The notes under the pieces: generated by a model
Told to the model about the DNA's origin: nothing
The model's input: the letters and a program-made list of their open reading frames with translations, nothing else
Database searches by the model: none
Origin: Siphonodentalium dalli
Taxonomy: Eukaryota; Mollusca; Scaphopoda; Gadilida; Siphonodentaliidae
Direction of reading: 5' to 3'
Assembly: GCA_032622095.1 (NCBI GenBank)
Contig: CP136064.1
Coordinates: 135,541,129 to 135,605,128 of the forward strand
DNA: 64,000 nt
In this document: piece after piece, positions 45,451 through 56,735 of the stretch
Position numbering within the stretch: position 1 is the stretch's first letter
How the letters are laid out: each line of letters begins with the position of its first letter
Made by a program: the position numbers and the translations under genes

Positions 45451-46465
45451 TATGGTATGCCAAATTGACATTTAATAAATAATTGAGCTTAAGCGCAATA
45501 AGAAATCTTATTAAGAACATTCCTTATTATACGCTTAACCGCAATACATCCTTATTGCGCTTAAGTGCAATTAATATCTCCCTCGTGAGAAAATAGTAGA
45601 ATTATCCTATATTTGCCTGTTAACAGGGATAGAATCTGATGGAATCTGAATAGGCCTACACGTGGACAGTCACCGTGTGACCAATGAACTCCACCCATTG
45701 CACCATGGACTACACTATTGGAAACTACACTATTGGAATTATAGGGAGTTTATGTAATATTCCTTTATTGTGCTTAAGGGCAATTAGATTTTTCCTTATT
45801 GCGCTAATAAGGGATTCCTTATTGCGCTTAAAGGGGTACTGTACGCCATTTTCAATAAATTCCCGGTGATAACAACGATCTATTATCGATACTATATAGA
45901 AATATAAGTAATTTGAGTCGAAGATGTATTCTGTAAACGATCAGGTTAATAGGCTATCTTAAAATTTAATAATTTAAAAGTTAATAATTTAATATAAATT
46001 GATTTTATGGCTCCAGCCATAAAATGGCGTCTCTTAAAATTGGAATTTCCGTGTACAAAACGTAATCAAATTATAATTGAGGGATACTGGATTAATAAAA
46101 CAATTGCACACACGATCGTTTGAAACATTATGCTTATACGGGGAGAAAACCCAAGCCACTCATTGACTAGTGACCATACACTAACTTAAATGAGTATATG
46201 GGACTACTAAGCATATACTATAATGTTTATTTGATTCATTTGGTTGAAGACTGTACAAAAATTACTCGACAACGACAATTTGTATTTTTGCATTCCGGTA
46301 AATTTGCCATCCGTAACAATACTTCGTACTCAACATACTTTCAAAAAATGGAAAAGTTGTTACCTTATTCTCCGACTTGGGGATTATAGAAACCAACAAC
46401 AACATCTTGGGTACAGTACCCCTTTAAGCTCAATTATTTATTAAATGTCAATTTGGCATCCCACA
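45451..46465. mobile_element. TATGGGATGCC foldback element B (1,015 bp, with nested MITE)
   Basis: Same termini as element A (TATGGTATGCC at left, TGTGGGATGCC inverted at right), followed by AAATTGACATTTAATAAATA in both arms. Flanked by ATACTG (45,445-45,450 and 46,466-46,471). A second 6-bp target duplication in the family supports the boundaries. The interior includes GCTTAAGCGCAATAAG units. The right arm is interrupted by a 592-bp TTAA-flanked insertion at 45,832-46,423. Confidence 0.85.
45832..46423. mobile_element. TTAA-flanked MITE nested in element B (592 bp)
   Basis: Left end AGGGGTACTGTAC and right end GTACAGTACCCCT form a perfect 13-bp inverted repeat, flanked by TTAA (45,828-45,831 and 46,424-46,427). 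Element A has the uninterrupted site GCGCTTAAGCTCAATT at 45,353-45,368, which is what element B becomes if the insertion and one TTAA are removed. TTAA duplication is the piggyBac signature, though these termini do not begin with the usual CCC. No credible coding frame. Confidence 0.85.
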
Positions 46466-46471
46466 ATACTG

Positions 46472-47020
46472 GGCCACACATTTTGAAATTAGTTATTTTA
46501 ATACTACAGGTCACTGTTGGAGACTTTAGTTCAATTTGAATCTGCAAGGCCTGTACTAGTGTAGGCCTACTTCGGCCAGTCCAGTCCAATGCCATACCTG
46601 TACATTTTAGTGTCAAATTGCACTTGCTACATGTACATTTTTCTGACGTTATCTACCCACACTGTTTTTTTATTAATCTGCGTGTTTGAACGATAGGTTC
46701 TCCAAAAGTTCCCATTAATTGTGACCTGAGTCACTCTCCTGGGTCATCAGGATGAGAATTCCCGCTGTTGACAATATTCAATTAGAATGTCAACAACATA
46801 GCCTGATCTGATCACACGAACTTCAATTCGAACTGAGTTTTTGACAAGTTTTCCAGGCAATAATCGTTGATTTCATATGTGAGGACCCAACATTCCCATT
46901 CAACACAACATACACGGAGATAAAACTCCGATAATCTAACTCAAATATGCGTTCTAACTAATTAGGTTTTAATTAATTTATTTGGCCTTGAGAATGAGAG
47001 TTATTATTCTCAAAACAATC
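46472..47020. other. intergenic, nothing recognised
   Basis: AT-rich sequence without a supported gene or repeat. Confidence 0.4.
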
Positions 47021-47450
47021 GTATCAAATTGGTGACGAAAGATCGCCGACCAATCGGATCGCGCGGATTGGAATTGTGGCTAAAAATAGTTATCTGCGGG
47101 ATTCCGCCGTATATATATATGTTATTGCTTCAGTCAATCGGGGTATACCGGGGAAGATTGTTGTGTCCCTTTAATAAAGTAATACTAAAGTTATCAATCA
47201 GAAACCATCTCGGATGGACGTACGGACAGACATGCTGATTACAATATTCCTCCCAAATCTATCGGGAACAATTATATATACATGTATATATTGACGGACG
47301 GACAAGCTGATTTCAATATACCATCCCCACCCCACCTGGTTGCGGGGGTATAATACAGATAATAATTATAATATAAATGGTACCTGAACACTCCACATCA
47401 ATGCACGTATAATCGGAAGATTAATGAGAATGCTTTAATGTCGGTTCTCT
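47021..47450. repeat. dispersed-repeat fragments with GGACGGACA-type ends
   Basis: AAAGTTATCAATCAGAAACC followed by GGATGGACGTACGGACAGAC resembles the tail of the 20,988-21,910 element. A second phrase, GACGGACGGACAAGCTGATT...CAATATA, repeats the first (GACAGACATGCTGATTACAATAT). Boundaries are unclear. Confidence 0.45.
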
Positions 47451-48339
47451 TTAGCACTGCACATTTGCAGAATTCGAACATGGAAACACGACTCCAATTT
47501 GACGATTTCCCGATGTTCCTAACTCCGAAAATATCCGTCCCGTTCTCATAAGTCGATCTTGTTCACACTCAAAGCAATGTACTAGTACACGGCGTATGAA
47601 CGTAACTGAACAGAAAAGAGGTTTTGTTTTTGCCCCCCCCCCCTGCCCGGGGCCATTGCGGACCACACTTGTCGGCTGAGTACCCCCTGTCAGAGGTGAC
47701 ACACACAATGAGATGGTCAAAGTGCCCGTCGGACGTCAGTCCCCGCAAGAAGCGGACAGTCAGTCAATCAGTCGGGACCACTCGTCCTCCTCAGGCTGCG
47801 AACCCACCCAGTGAAAGTCCCGCCAGATGTTTCCATCGTCGGGGACGTATCACATCGCATGGGCTCGACCAAAGCATAGCGACCATGTTCGCTACCAGCG
47901 GGGAACAGATACTACACTTTGCTCTTAGCCAATGTTTGTCCGTTTTAAAGGAGATACGGCGAAAAGTCGATTGCCCCAAAAATAATTTATTTGAGGGCCC
48001 ACAACTCTGGTATTACTACTCAGATTTCAAAAATCTTTTGTAGTATATGATCAGTAAATTGCCACCCCCACCCCATTGTAAAAATATGAGATCGACCCTG
48101 TCCAGTTTTAGTTTTGGCACTGAACAGTCAATGACCAAGACGACTGTGAAAACCAAATTCAGTTATCTGGAATGATACGAGAGGACAGTTGAGTACAATT
48201 TATTCGAGGTTTGCCTATCTATGGGCGGTAACTCGGCAGGGAAAGTGAGGACACAAGTTGTTATGCCTGTGGGCAGTAGAGCATATCGAGCATACGGTCC
48301 AATTTTCGATGCTCTGCTTCTTATAATTTCCGAGACAAT
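47451..48339. other. no gene supported
   Basis: Contains a poly-C run (47,632-47,642) and GC-richer sequence to about 48,000. A 139-codon frame (47,624-48,043) starts inside the poly-C-derived sequence and shows no domain. It is overlapped by minus-strand frames of similar quality, so I do not annotate it as coding. Confidence 0.35.
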
Positions 48340-49119
48340 AAAATTACATTTTTTCAGATAAAGGGAGATAACTCCGCTGAGAAAACGCGGACAATATCCG
48401 TTACATGACTACTGATTATAACTCATTAGCCCCAACATACGTACCAAATTTCAGTTTGCTACTCCTCATACATACTTTCAGATATTAGGGCGTTGCAAAA
48501 TCGTGGAGTATATTAATAGTAATAATGAAAATATTCGTAAAAGTGCGATAACTCTGTAATGAAACATTGGACCGAAATCCGGATACCTTTATTTTCAGTA
48601 GACCTTAGATGTCTACATTCGTTTGAGATTTCGCGTTCGCGGAAAACAGCCACAATAGAAAAACAATATACTTCCTTGGTTACACCATGGAAGTATAATA
48701 ATAGGGCGAATTATGAGCTGAAAGAATCGCAGTTTAGGGACGGAAAATATGAAGTAGGATGATTGTATGTTGTCCATAACATGTGTGTGTTGATATCAAG
48801 TGTTTGGAGGTGACCCCACCCCTGCCTCGAAATTGGGTGACGGGATTTGGAAATTGTCAAACCAGGCCCAAAATTCAAAATTTGAAGGCCTGTAACTCAG
48901 TTATTTTCTTATGGATTTTGAAATTGTTTTCAGTATTGTGATCTGCTGCTCACCGAGATGGCATGTTATAAATTTCATTTGATTCGGAGACGCATAACAT
49001 TTTGGTTATTGGAAAGCATATGGGCCCAAACTCAAACTTTGAGGGCCAATATCTCCGCCATTTTTTAACGGATTTGCGATCTGTCTTCAGTTTTGTGATC
49101 AACTTATATGGTAGATTTT
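48340..49119. repeat. decayed GGGAGATAACTC-type repeat sequence
   Basis: AAAGGGAGATAACTCCGCTGAG, AAAAGTGCGATAACTCTGTAAT and TTTGAAGGCCTGTAACTCAG / TTTGAGGGCCAATATCTCCG recur with surrounding similarity (CAAATTTCA, CGGAAA). This is the same style of repeat as 20,988-21,910. Unit borders cannot be fixed by eye. Confidence 0.5.
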
Positions 49120-49190
49120 ATTCGTCTCCGAATCATATGAAACTTGGAATATAACATATATTCCAAGTTTCATATGATTCGGGGACGAAT
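49120..49190. repeat. 34-bp-stem hairpin with 3-base loop
   Basis: 49,120-49,153 pairs with 49,157-49,190 at 33 of 34 positions. The stem core is GAATCATATGAAACTTGGAA, the loop ACA, and the single mismatch lies in CGTCTCCG versus CGTCCCCG. A nearly perfect palindrome with almost no loop suggests a recent inverted duplication of one repeat fragment. Confidence 0.9.
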
Positions 49191-51368
49191 TCAATTTTGG
49201 TACCACGGACCCCCCCCCCCCCCCCCTGACCCACAACACTGAACCGACACAGGCAAAATTTGACACACCGCGTGCTCTCTTCAGGCTGCACGCAAATATA
49301 ATTAGTGCCCATTTTAGACATCTGATGTCAATGGCACATGTTCCACGACACTCTCTGGGTTAATTGACATATGTGTAAAATATTTCAGCTCCGACAGCAT
49401 ATAGCCAAAATATATATAAATTTATTATTAGTGCCCTGTTTTGAGACATCTGAGGTCAACGAGACATATCCAATAATATTCCCTGGGTCAAATTACCCCT
49501 ATCTATGTACAGATTTTAAGCTCCGAGTGTCCAGCCGTTTGGAGGCCTATATCTCGGACAAATAGGGGTGATAGGAAGACAGTCAGCCATGACTATATCA
49601 CCCCTAGCAATATACATGTATAGTCTATTAATATTATATTTATTTGTAATTGTACTTTCCATGTGTGTGTATTGTAAATAGAATTATCATATCCTATCCT
49701 ATCCAAACAAAATTGAGTTGTATTAGTATAGATCGTCAAGCCTCGGGCATTAAGGCAAAATCCAAAGATTAAATATTTATAAATTTAACAGGGCCCTTAA
49801 AGGTCCACTTAATTTCCGTATGCCCAGATAAGATTATACAGTACATAATCCATATTATATACAATGTTGAAGAATTTTAAGAACCAAACATGTATATATT
49901 CCACCAGAATAGGGAACATATGTGGCCTAGAACAGTAGAAGTGTCCACCAATTGATTGAGATTCTCAGATTCAAACCAAGTCTCCCCCTGTTATTTAACC
50001 CAGAATGCATCATAATTCACAGCTAACAGTATAGTACAGACCAGATTGAAATTAAGCACAGAATATGTCAATACCTTGACAAAACAACATGTTCACTGTT
50101 TATTTGACCTGATTAGTTGATAGTACAATGTTTTGGAGCTTCATCTTCAAATGTTATATAACATGGAATGTTTTATACTATATAATGAAGACCTAATCAT
50201 TGGTTACGACAATCAGCAATGCCAAAGCAATTTACTGAAGCAAACTGCCAAACTGGTCCACGACAAAGGGTTGCCGTAGCGGATTGCCGAAGCCAAACAA
50301 TCTGAATTAAGAGCTCTGTATAATTTGATCTGGTGATTCGAAAATAAATGGGCCTTTAAATGACTCATGGGGAGAACAACCCCTGAAAACATGAAAAGAG
50401 ATGTGCTTACATAACATTATACAGACCGTTGTTCTTCCTTTTTACCAGTACCAGGTAAACAACCTGGTGGGATGTTCATGATTGTTAGGAATATTTGTAT
50501 AATCCTGATATGCTCACTAATTGTTACAATGCTCATTGTATTTTTGTTTCCTGATATAAATGTAAGTGAACATTAGTGTTTCCTAAATTTGTCAGTGTTG
50601 CTCATCTCCAACTTCTAGTTTACATAATTCGCACGTAGATTCCAGTTTGAAAACCACATGTAATAAATAGCTATTCCTAATAAAAAAAACTGTCTTGCCT
50701 TGCAAGCAATTTGCTCAAATCATCTACTAGGATTTCTAAATTTTGTGTAATTAGTTTAAACATGCTGTTCATATTAAAGTTGTAACATCCTCCATTGGAC
50801 TCAGACTCAGCCAATGGTTGGAACTACTGGAGGTTCAATAACATTAACTAAATATCCATCTGAAATGTATGATTTATTCCATTAAGAAATTCAAGGCTCA
50901 GAAATTTGTCTTTTGAATGTGATTGATAAAATAATAAAAACTCACTGTTCTGATTTTCTGTCACCTCTGCCTTCTATTCAGTTGCTACAGTATAACTATA
51001 ACTGATTGACCCTTCTGTAGATCTATGTGTAAGCTGTGTCCACTGGTCAATTGCAATCTGGATATTAATAGCTGTAAATATAAACATAATTCATACCAGG
51101 TGTGGGATAAATCATTATAGTTATACACTTTAATGTCTTTCGTTTAGATTGTTTTATGTTTGCAGTTTAGTAGGGTCACTATGAATACCAAACACAACCG
51201 AACATAACCGAACACAACCGAAAACAAGTTAAAATGAAAGTGCCAATGACACTTAAGCTCAACTTGAAAAGGGAATAATTTAATGTATTACACTCAATGG
51301 AGCGATTAGGAATGCAGAAAGTTGAAATGTCTAAGTAATACTAGATTATCAACATGAAGATATATATA
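49191..51368. other. intergenic, mostly unique AT-rich sequence
   Basis: Begins with a poly-C run (49,209-49,226). A loose duplicate (GTGCCC(A/T)TTTTnAGACATCTGA, at 49,305 and 49,430) is present. From 49,700 to 51,360 I see no repeats or frames worth calling. This is the longest featureless stretch in the window and could be intronic or intergenic host DNA. Confidence 0.4.
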
Positions 51369-52329
51369 TCTATTATATATTTTGAATGATCTGTGTGTGT
51401 GTGTGTGTGTGTCTGTCTGTCAGTAATCGATGGACTCAAATACGGCTGAGCCAATTTCGATGAAACTTGGTATGTGGGGATATTTTCGGGTCAGGACTAA
51501 CATAGGCCTATTAATTTGTCCGTGCGAGGTCAACTTTTCACGTGCCGAGGTCAAATCTGTTTTTACGCCGTTTTGCGCTAATATATTTCAGTTCGGTGCT
51601 TACAAATCGATTCGAAACAGCGCGAATAATAACATGCCAGTCATAATAATGACACTATGAGAATCTGTCGTGTTTCCTCTTTCCAACGATATATAATATG
51701 TATGTATCCGTTTTAGTTATCTGCCTCAATTATTAAGAAGAAGTGGTACGATCTTCTATCAGGGTAAAAACAATGCGTAACTTCTATGACGTCGTTAGAG
51801 GTCATAAAGTTAGATCACGTTAACTCTTCTCCGGCCGATGCATTTGACTGTTTCAGACGTCTTGCCTGTGCGACATGACCTTGACCTTGAAATCGGGTCA
51901 TTTCAAGGTCAAACGCAAGAATATATCGGGATTTCGATGAAAATTAGTGTCTAGGGATACTTTCGTATGGGGAGTCTCATAAGCCTATTCATTTGCCCGT
52001 GCGACGAGACCTTGACCTTGAAATCGGGTCAATTCAAGGTCAAATCGCGAATTTTGATAGGATTTCCACGAAATTTGATACATAGGGTTACTTTTGTCCA
52101 CTGAGTGTTTTGGACGGGTCAACACGTGACCCCGAACTGACCTTGACCTTCAAAATGATCAATTCAAGGTCAAATCTGGTAAAACCGCATGGATTTCGAC
52201 GGGTACTTTTGTCGGGTACTTTTGTTCGGGCAGTGTTTTGGACGGGTCAAATCGTGACCCCACCTGACCTTGGCCTTCAAAATGGACAATTCAAGGTCAA
52301 AACCCGGACGAAGTAGGGTCACCTTCTAG
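51369..52329 (+). mobile_element. non-autonomous Helitron-like element 3 (961 bp)
   Basis: Begins TCTATTATATATTTTG after A (51,368), carries a TG/TCTG microsatellite near the 5' end, then a segment closely similar to Helitron 2 (CACGTGCCGAGGTCAAATCTG, AAACAGCGCGAATAA, AACTTCTATGACG). Its 3' third is tandem ~115-bp units with TGACCTTGACCTT(C/G)AAA and AATTCAAGGTCAAA. It ends with the hairpin CCCGGAC-GAA-GTAGGG (52,303-52,318; one stem base altered), TCACCTT, then CTAG and T. No coding capacity. Confidence 0.82.
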
Positions 52330-52345
52330 TATATATATATATATA

Positions 52346-55300
52346 TATATAAGTAAAATCCAAGATGGCTGCTGGCGGCTATGTTTTCCAATAAAATTCA
52401 AAAACATTAAATAGCTTCCATCTAGTAAGATCAATATCAAGATTAATATGTAGTCTGGAGATGATCGGATGAGGGAAGTGGACTGTAGGGTGAGCCAAAA
52501 GATTTAGTCATGCAAAGAGTAAAATCCAAGATGGCTGACAGTGGACGCGTTTTAAGGCCAAATGACCCTAAAATGACTCGTTTTCTATCTACGTCCCAAT
52601 GTCAACAGCCATGACAAATTTCATGATGATCCGATTAAAGGTACTAATATGACCCGTGCCAAAGGATTTAGACATGCAAAGAGTAAAATCCAAGATGGCT
52701 GCTGGCGGACAGGATTTTTGGCCGAATGACCTAAAAATGACTCGTTCCCATATACACGTCATTGTTAACATCCATGACAAATTTCATGATGATCTGACTA
52801 AAGGTACGACCTGTAGCCTGTGTGAAAGGATTTAGTCATGCAAAGAGTAAAACCCAAGATGGCTGCCAGCGGCCATGTTTTCCGGCCGAACGACCCCAAA
52901 ATTACTCGTTCTTATCTACATGTCAATATTAATATCCATGACAAATTTTATGATGATCAGACGAACAGTACCACCTGTAGCCCGTGCTAATGGATTGAAT
53001 TTTGAAATCCAATATGGCTGCTGGCAGCCATGTTTTTTGTCCGAATGACCCCAAAATGACTCGTTCCCATCTACATTCCAATTTCAACAGCCATGACAAA
53101 TTTCATGATGATCAGTCTAAAGGTACGACCTGTAGCCCTGCTAAAGGATTTAGTCATACAAAGAGTAAAATCCAAGATGGCTGCTGGCGGCCATGTTTTT
53201 AGGCCAAATAACTCCAAAATGACTTGTTCCCATCTACATGACATTGTTAACATCCACGACAAATTTTATGATGATCCGAACAGTACCACCTGTAGCCCGT
53301 GCTAATGGATTGAATTTTGAAATCCAATATGGCTGCTGGCAGCCATGTTTTTTGTCCGAATGACCCCAAAATGACTCGTTCCCATCTACATTCCAATTTC
53401 AACAGCCATGACAAATTTCATGATGATCAGTCTAAAGGTACGACCTGTAGCCCTGCTAAAGGATTTAGTCATACAAAGAGTAAAATCCAAGATGGCTGCC
53501 GGCGGCCATGTTTTTTGGCCGAATGACCCCAAAATGACTCGTTCCCATCTACATTCCAATTTCAACAGCCATGACAAATTTCATGATGATCAGACTAAAC
53601 GTACGACCTGTAGCCCGTGCTAAAGGATTTAGTCATGCTAAGAGTAAAATCCAAGATGGCTGCTGGTGGCCATGTTTTTCGGCCAAAATGACTTGTTCCC
53701 ATCTACATTTCATTGTTAACACCCATGACAAATTTTATGATGATCAGACCAAAGGTACGACATGTAGCCCGTGCCAAAGGATTTAGTCATGCAAAGAGTA
53801 AAATCCGAGATGGCTGCTGGCGGCCATGTTTTTTGGCCGAATGACCCCAAAATTATTCGTTCCCATCTACATGTCATTGTTAACATCCATGACAAATTTA
53901 ATGATGTTCAGACGAACATTACGACCTATAGCCAGTGCTAATGGATTGAATTTTGAAATCAAAGATGGCCACTGGCAGCCATGTTTTATGTCCCAATGAC
54001 CACAAACAGACTCGTTCCCATCTACATTCCAATTTCAACAGCCATGACAAATTTTATGATGATCAGAACAAAGGTACGACATGTAGCCCGTGCCAAAGGA
54101 TTTAGTCATGCAAAGAGTAAAATCCGAGATGGCTGCTGGCGGCCATGTTTTTTCGTCGAATGACCCCAAAATTGCTCGTTCCCATCTACATTCCAATTTC
54201 AACAGCCATGACAAATGTCATGGTGATCAGACTAAATGTACGACCTGTAGCCCGTGCTAAAGGATTTAGTCATGCTAAGAGTAAAATCCAAGATGGCTGC
54301 TGGTGGCCATGTTTTTCGGCCAAATTACCCCAAAATGACTTATTCCCATCTACATTTCATTGTTAACACCCATGACAAATTTTATGATGATCAGACCAAA
54401 GGTACGACATGTAGCCCGTGCCAAAGGATTTAGTCATGCAAAGAGTAAAATCCGAGATGGCTGCTGGCGGCCATGTTTTTTGGCCGAATGACCCCAAAAT
54501 TATTCGTTCCCATCTACATGTCATTGTTAACATCCATGACAAATTTCATGATGTTCAGACGAACATTACGACCTATAGCCAGTGCTAATGGATTGAATTT
54601 TGAAATCAAAGATGGCCACTGGCAGCCATGTTTTATGTCCCAATGACCACAAACAGACTCGTTCCCATCTACATTCCAATTTCAACAGCCATGACAAATT
54701 TCATGATGATCCGATTAAAGGTACTAATATGACCCGTGCCAAAGGATTTAGACATGCAAAGAGTAAAATCCAAGATGGCTGCTGGCGGCCAGGATTTTTG
54801 GCCGAATGACCTAAAAATGACTCGTTCCCATATACACGTCATTGTTAACATCCATGACAAATTTCATGATGATCTGACTAAAGGTACGACCTGTAGCCTG
54901 TGTGAAAGGATTTAGTCATGCAAAGAGTAAAATCCAAGATGGCTGCCAGCGGCCATGTTTTCTGGCCGAACGACCCCAAAATTACTCGTTCTTATCTACA
55001 TGTCAATATTAATATCCATGACAAATTTTATGATGATCAGACGAACAGTACCACCTGTAGCCCGTGCTAATGGATTGAATTTTGAAATCCAAGATGGCTG
55101 CTGGCAGCCATATTTTTTGTCCGAATGACCCCAAAATGACTCGTTCCCATCTACATTCCAATTTCAACAGCCATGACAAATTTCATGATGATCAGTCTAA
55201 AGGTACGACCTGTAGCCCTGCTAAAGGATTTAGTCATACAAAGAGTAAAATCCAAGATGGCTGCTGGCGGCCATGTTTTTAGGCCAAATGTCTCCAAAAT

Positions 55301-56200
55301 GACTTGTTCCCATCTACATGTCATTGTTAACATCCACGACAAATTTTATGATGATCCGACCAAAGGTACGACCTGTAGCCCGTGCCAAAGGATTTAGTCA
55401 TGCAAAGAGTAAAATCCAAGATGGTTGCCGGCGGCCATGTTTTTCGGCCAAATGACCCCAAAATGACTTGTTCCCATCTACATTTCATTGTTAACACCCA
55501 TGACAAATTTTATGATGATCAGACCAAAGGTACGACATGTAGCCCGTGCCAAAGGATTTAGTCATGCAAAGAGTAAAATCCGAGATGGCTGCTGGCGGCC
55601 ATGTTTTTTGGCCGAATGACCCCAAAATTATTCGTTCCCATATACATGTCATTGTTAACATACATGACAAATTTCATGATGTTCAGACGAACATTACGAC
55701 CTATAGCCAGTGCTAATGGATTGAATTTTGAAATCAAAGATGGCCACTGGCAGCCATGTTTTATGTCCCAATGACCACAAACAGACTCGTTCCCATCTAC
55801 ATTCCAATTTCAACAGCCATGACAAATTTTATGATGATCAGAACAAAGGTACGACATGTAGCCCGTGCCAAAGGATTTAGTCATGCAAAGAGTAAAATCC
55901 GAGATGGCTGCTGGCGGCCATTTTTTTTTCGTCGAATGACCCCAAAATTGCTCGTTCCCATCTACATGTCAATATTAACATCCATGACAAATTGCATGAT
56001 GATCAGACGAAGAGTACGACATGTAGCCTGTACTAATGGATTGAATTTTGAAATCCAAGATGGCCGCTGGCAGCCATGTTTTTTTTCAGACTGACCGCAA
56101 AGTGAATCGTTCATGTCTAAATGTTGATGTCAACAGCTATGACAAATTTCATAATGATCCGACCAAAGGTACGGCCTGTAGTCTGTTTTGTTGACGAATC
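52346..56200 (+). repeat. ~161-bp tandem array, 24 copies
   Basis: CAAGATGGCTGCTGGCGGCC, or a variant, recurs 24 times from 52,362 to 56,057 at an average spacing of about 161 bases. Each unit also has CGAATGACCCCAAAATGACT, CGTTCCCATCTACAT, GCCATGACAAATTT(C/T)ATGATGAT and GTACGACCTGTAGCC. Two unit classes differ before the ATGGC: one has TTTAGTCATGCAAAGAGTAA, the other ATTGAATTTTGAAATC. The 60-112-codon frames here are repeat by-products. A ~160-bp core array next to a hairpin tail resembles the pearl/Helentron-type elements described in bivalves. Confidence 0.92.
52520..55400 (+). repeat. 2,080-bp higher-order duplication within the 161-bp array
   Basis: The run of units from about 52,590 to 53,280 recurs at about 54,670-55,360, an offset of 2,080 bases (13 units), including private variants such as GGTACTAATATGACCCGTGC (52,640 and 54,720) and CCTGCTAAAGGATTTAGTCA (53,137 and 55,217). 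A shorter 315-base repeat (53,002 and 53,317) is also present. Confidence 0.8.
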
Positions 56201-56288
56201 ACGCACACACGCACACACCGTGACACACGGACGACGGACGACAAAGCCATGGCAATAGCTCAAAGTTTACAAAGTAAAGTTGAGCTAA
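56190..56288 (+). mobile_element. Helentron-like 3' tail of the array-bearing element
   Basis: After the array come CACACACGCACACACCG, GGACGACGGACGAC, and a terminal stem-loop TAGCTCAA...TTGAGCTA (56,256-56,287, with an additional GTTTAC/GTAAAG pairing), ending CTAA then T. A hairpin placed directly at the 3' end, with a minisatellite core upstream, is the layout of Helentron-derived non-autonomous elements. The 5' end is not certain; the array starts just after a TA microsatellite at 52,330. Confidence 0.5.
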
Positions 56289-56735
56289 TAATGGTTAAAA
56301 GACGGAAAATATACGAACTAAATTATGTAGGGGTGTGTGTGCACATGTAAGCTAGTGATATGTGAAGATTTAAGCTATTTGGTCGATTAAAAGTTACGTT
56401 AATGAAAGTTTTATGTAAGTTTACGCCGTCGGCGCATAAGCCAGAGTCCGGCGAGCTGGCGGCTAACTATATATGAATACCGAACACAAGTTCAAATAAG
56501 GCGTATATAAGGGAAATATATAAAATAAAGTTTATAATGATGTGTATGTATATGTAAGTTAGTTAAATGTGAAGATTGGTGCAATTTGTGCGATTAAAAG
56601 TTACGTTAGTGGTAGTGGTATGTACAATATTACGCTGTCGGCGTAAACTAGAGTTCGGCGAGATGGCGGCTAACAATATGAATACCGAACACAAGTCCAA
56701 TAAGGCGTATACAGGAAAATATATGAAACTAGAGG
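56289..56735. repeat. ~230-bp direct duplication
   Basis: CGATTAAAAGTTACGTTA at 56,384 and 56,590, ATTACGCTGTCGGCG or TTACGCCGTCGGCG, GAGATGGCGGCTAAC or GAGCTGGCGGCTAAC, and ATGAATACCGAACACAAG (56,474 and 56,680) recur at an offset of about 206 bases. Two tandem copies diverged by substitutions and small indels. Confidence 0.75.

Noticed and set aside
47624-48043. 139-codon plus-strand frame in a GC-richer patch
   Set aside because: Its start lies in poly-C-derived sequence, no domain was recognised and opposing frames are equally long.
49209-49226. Long C runs here and at 47,632 and 41,107 as functional signals
   Set aside because: Homopolymer runs of this kind are prone to sequencing-length error and show no gene context.
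52346-56094. Many 60-112-codon frames in the 161-bp array
   Set aside because: Repeat by-products present in several frames with no consistent start or stop.
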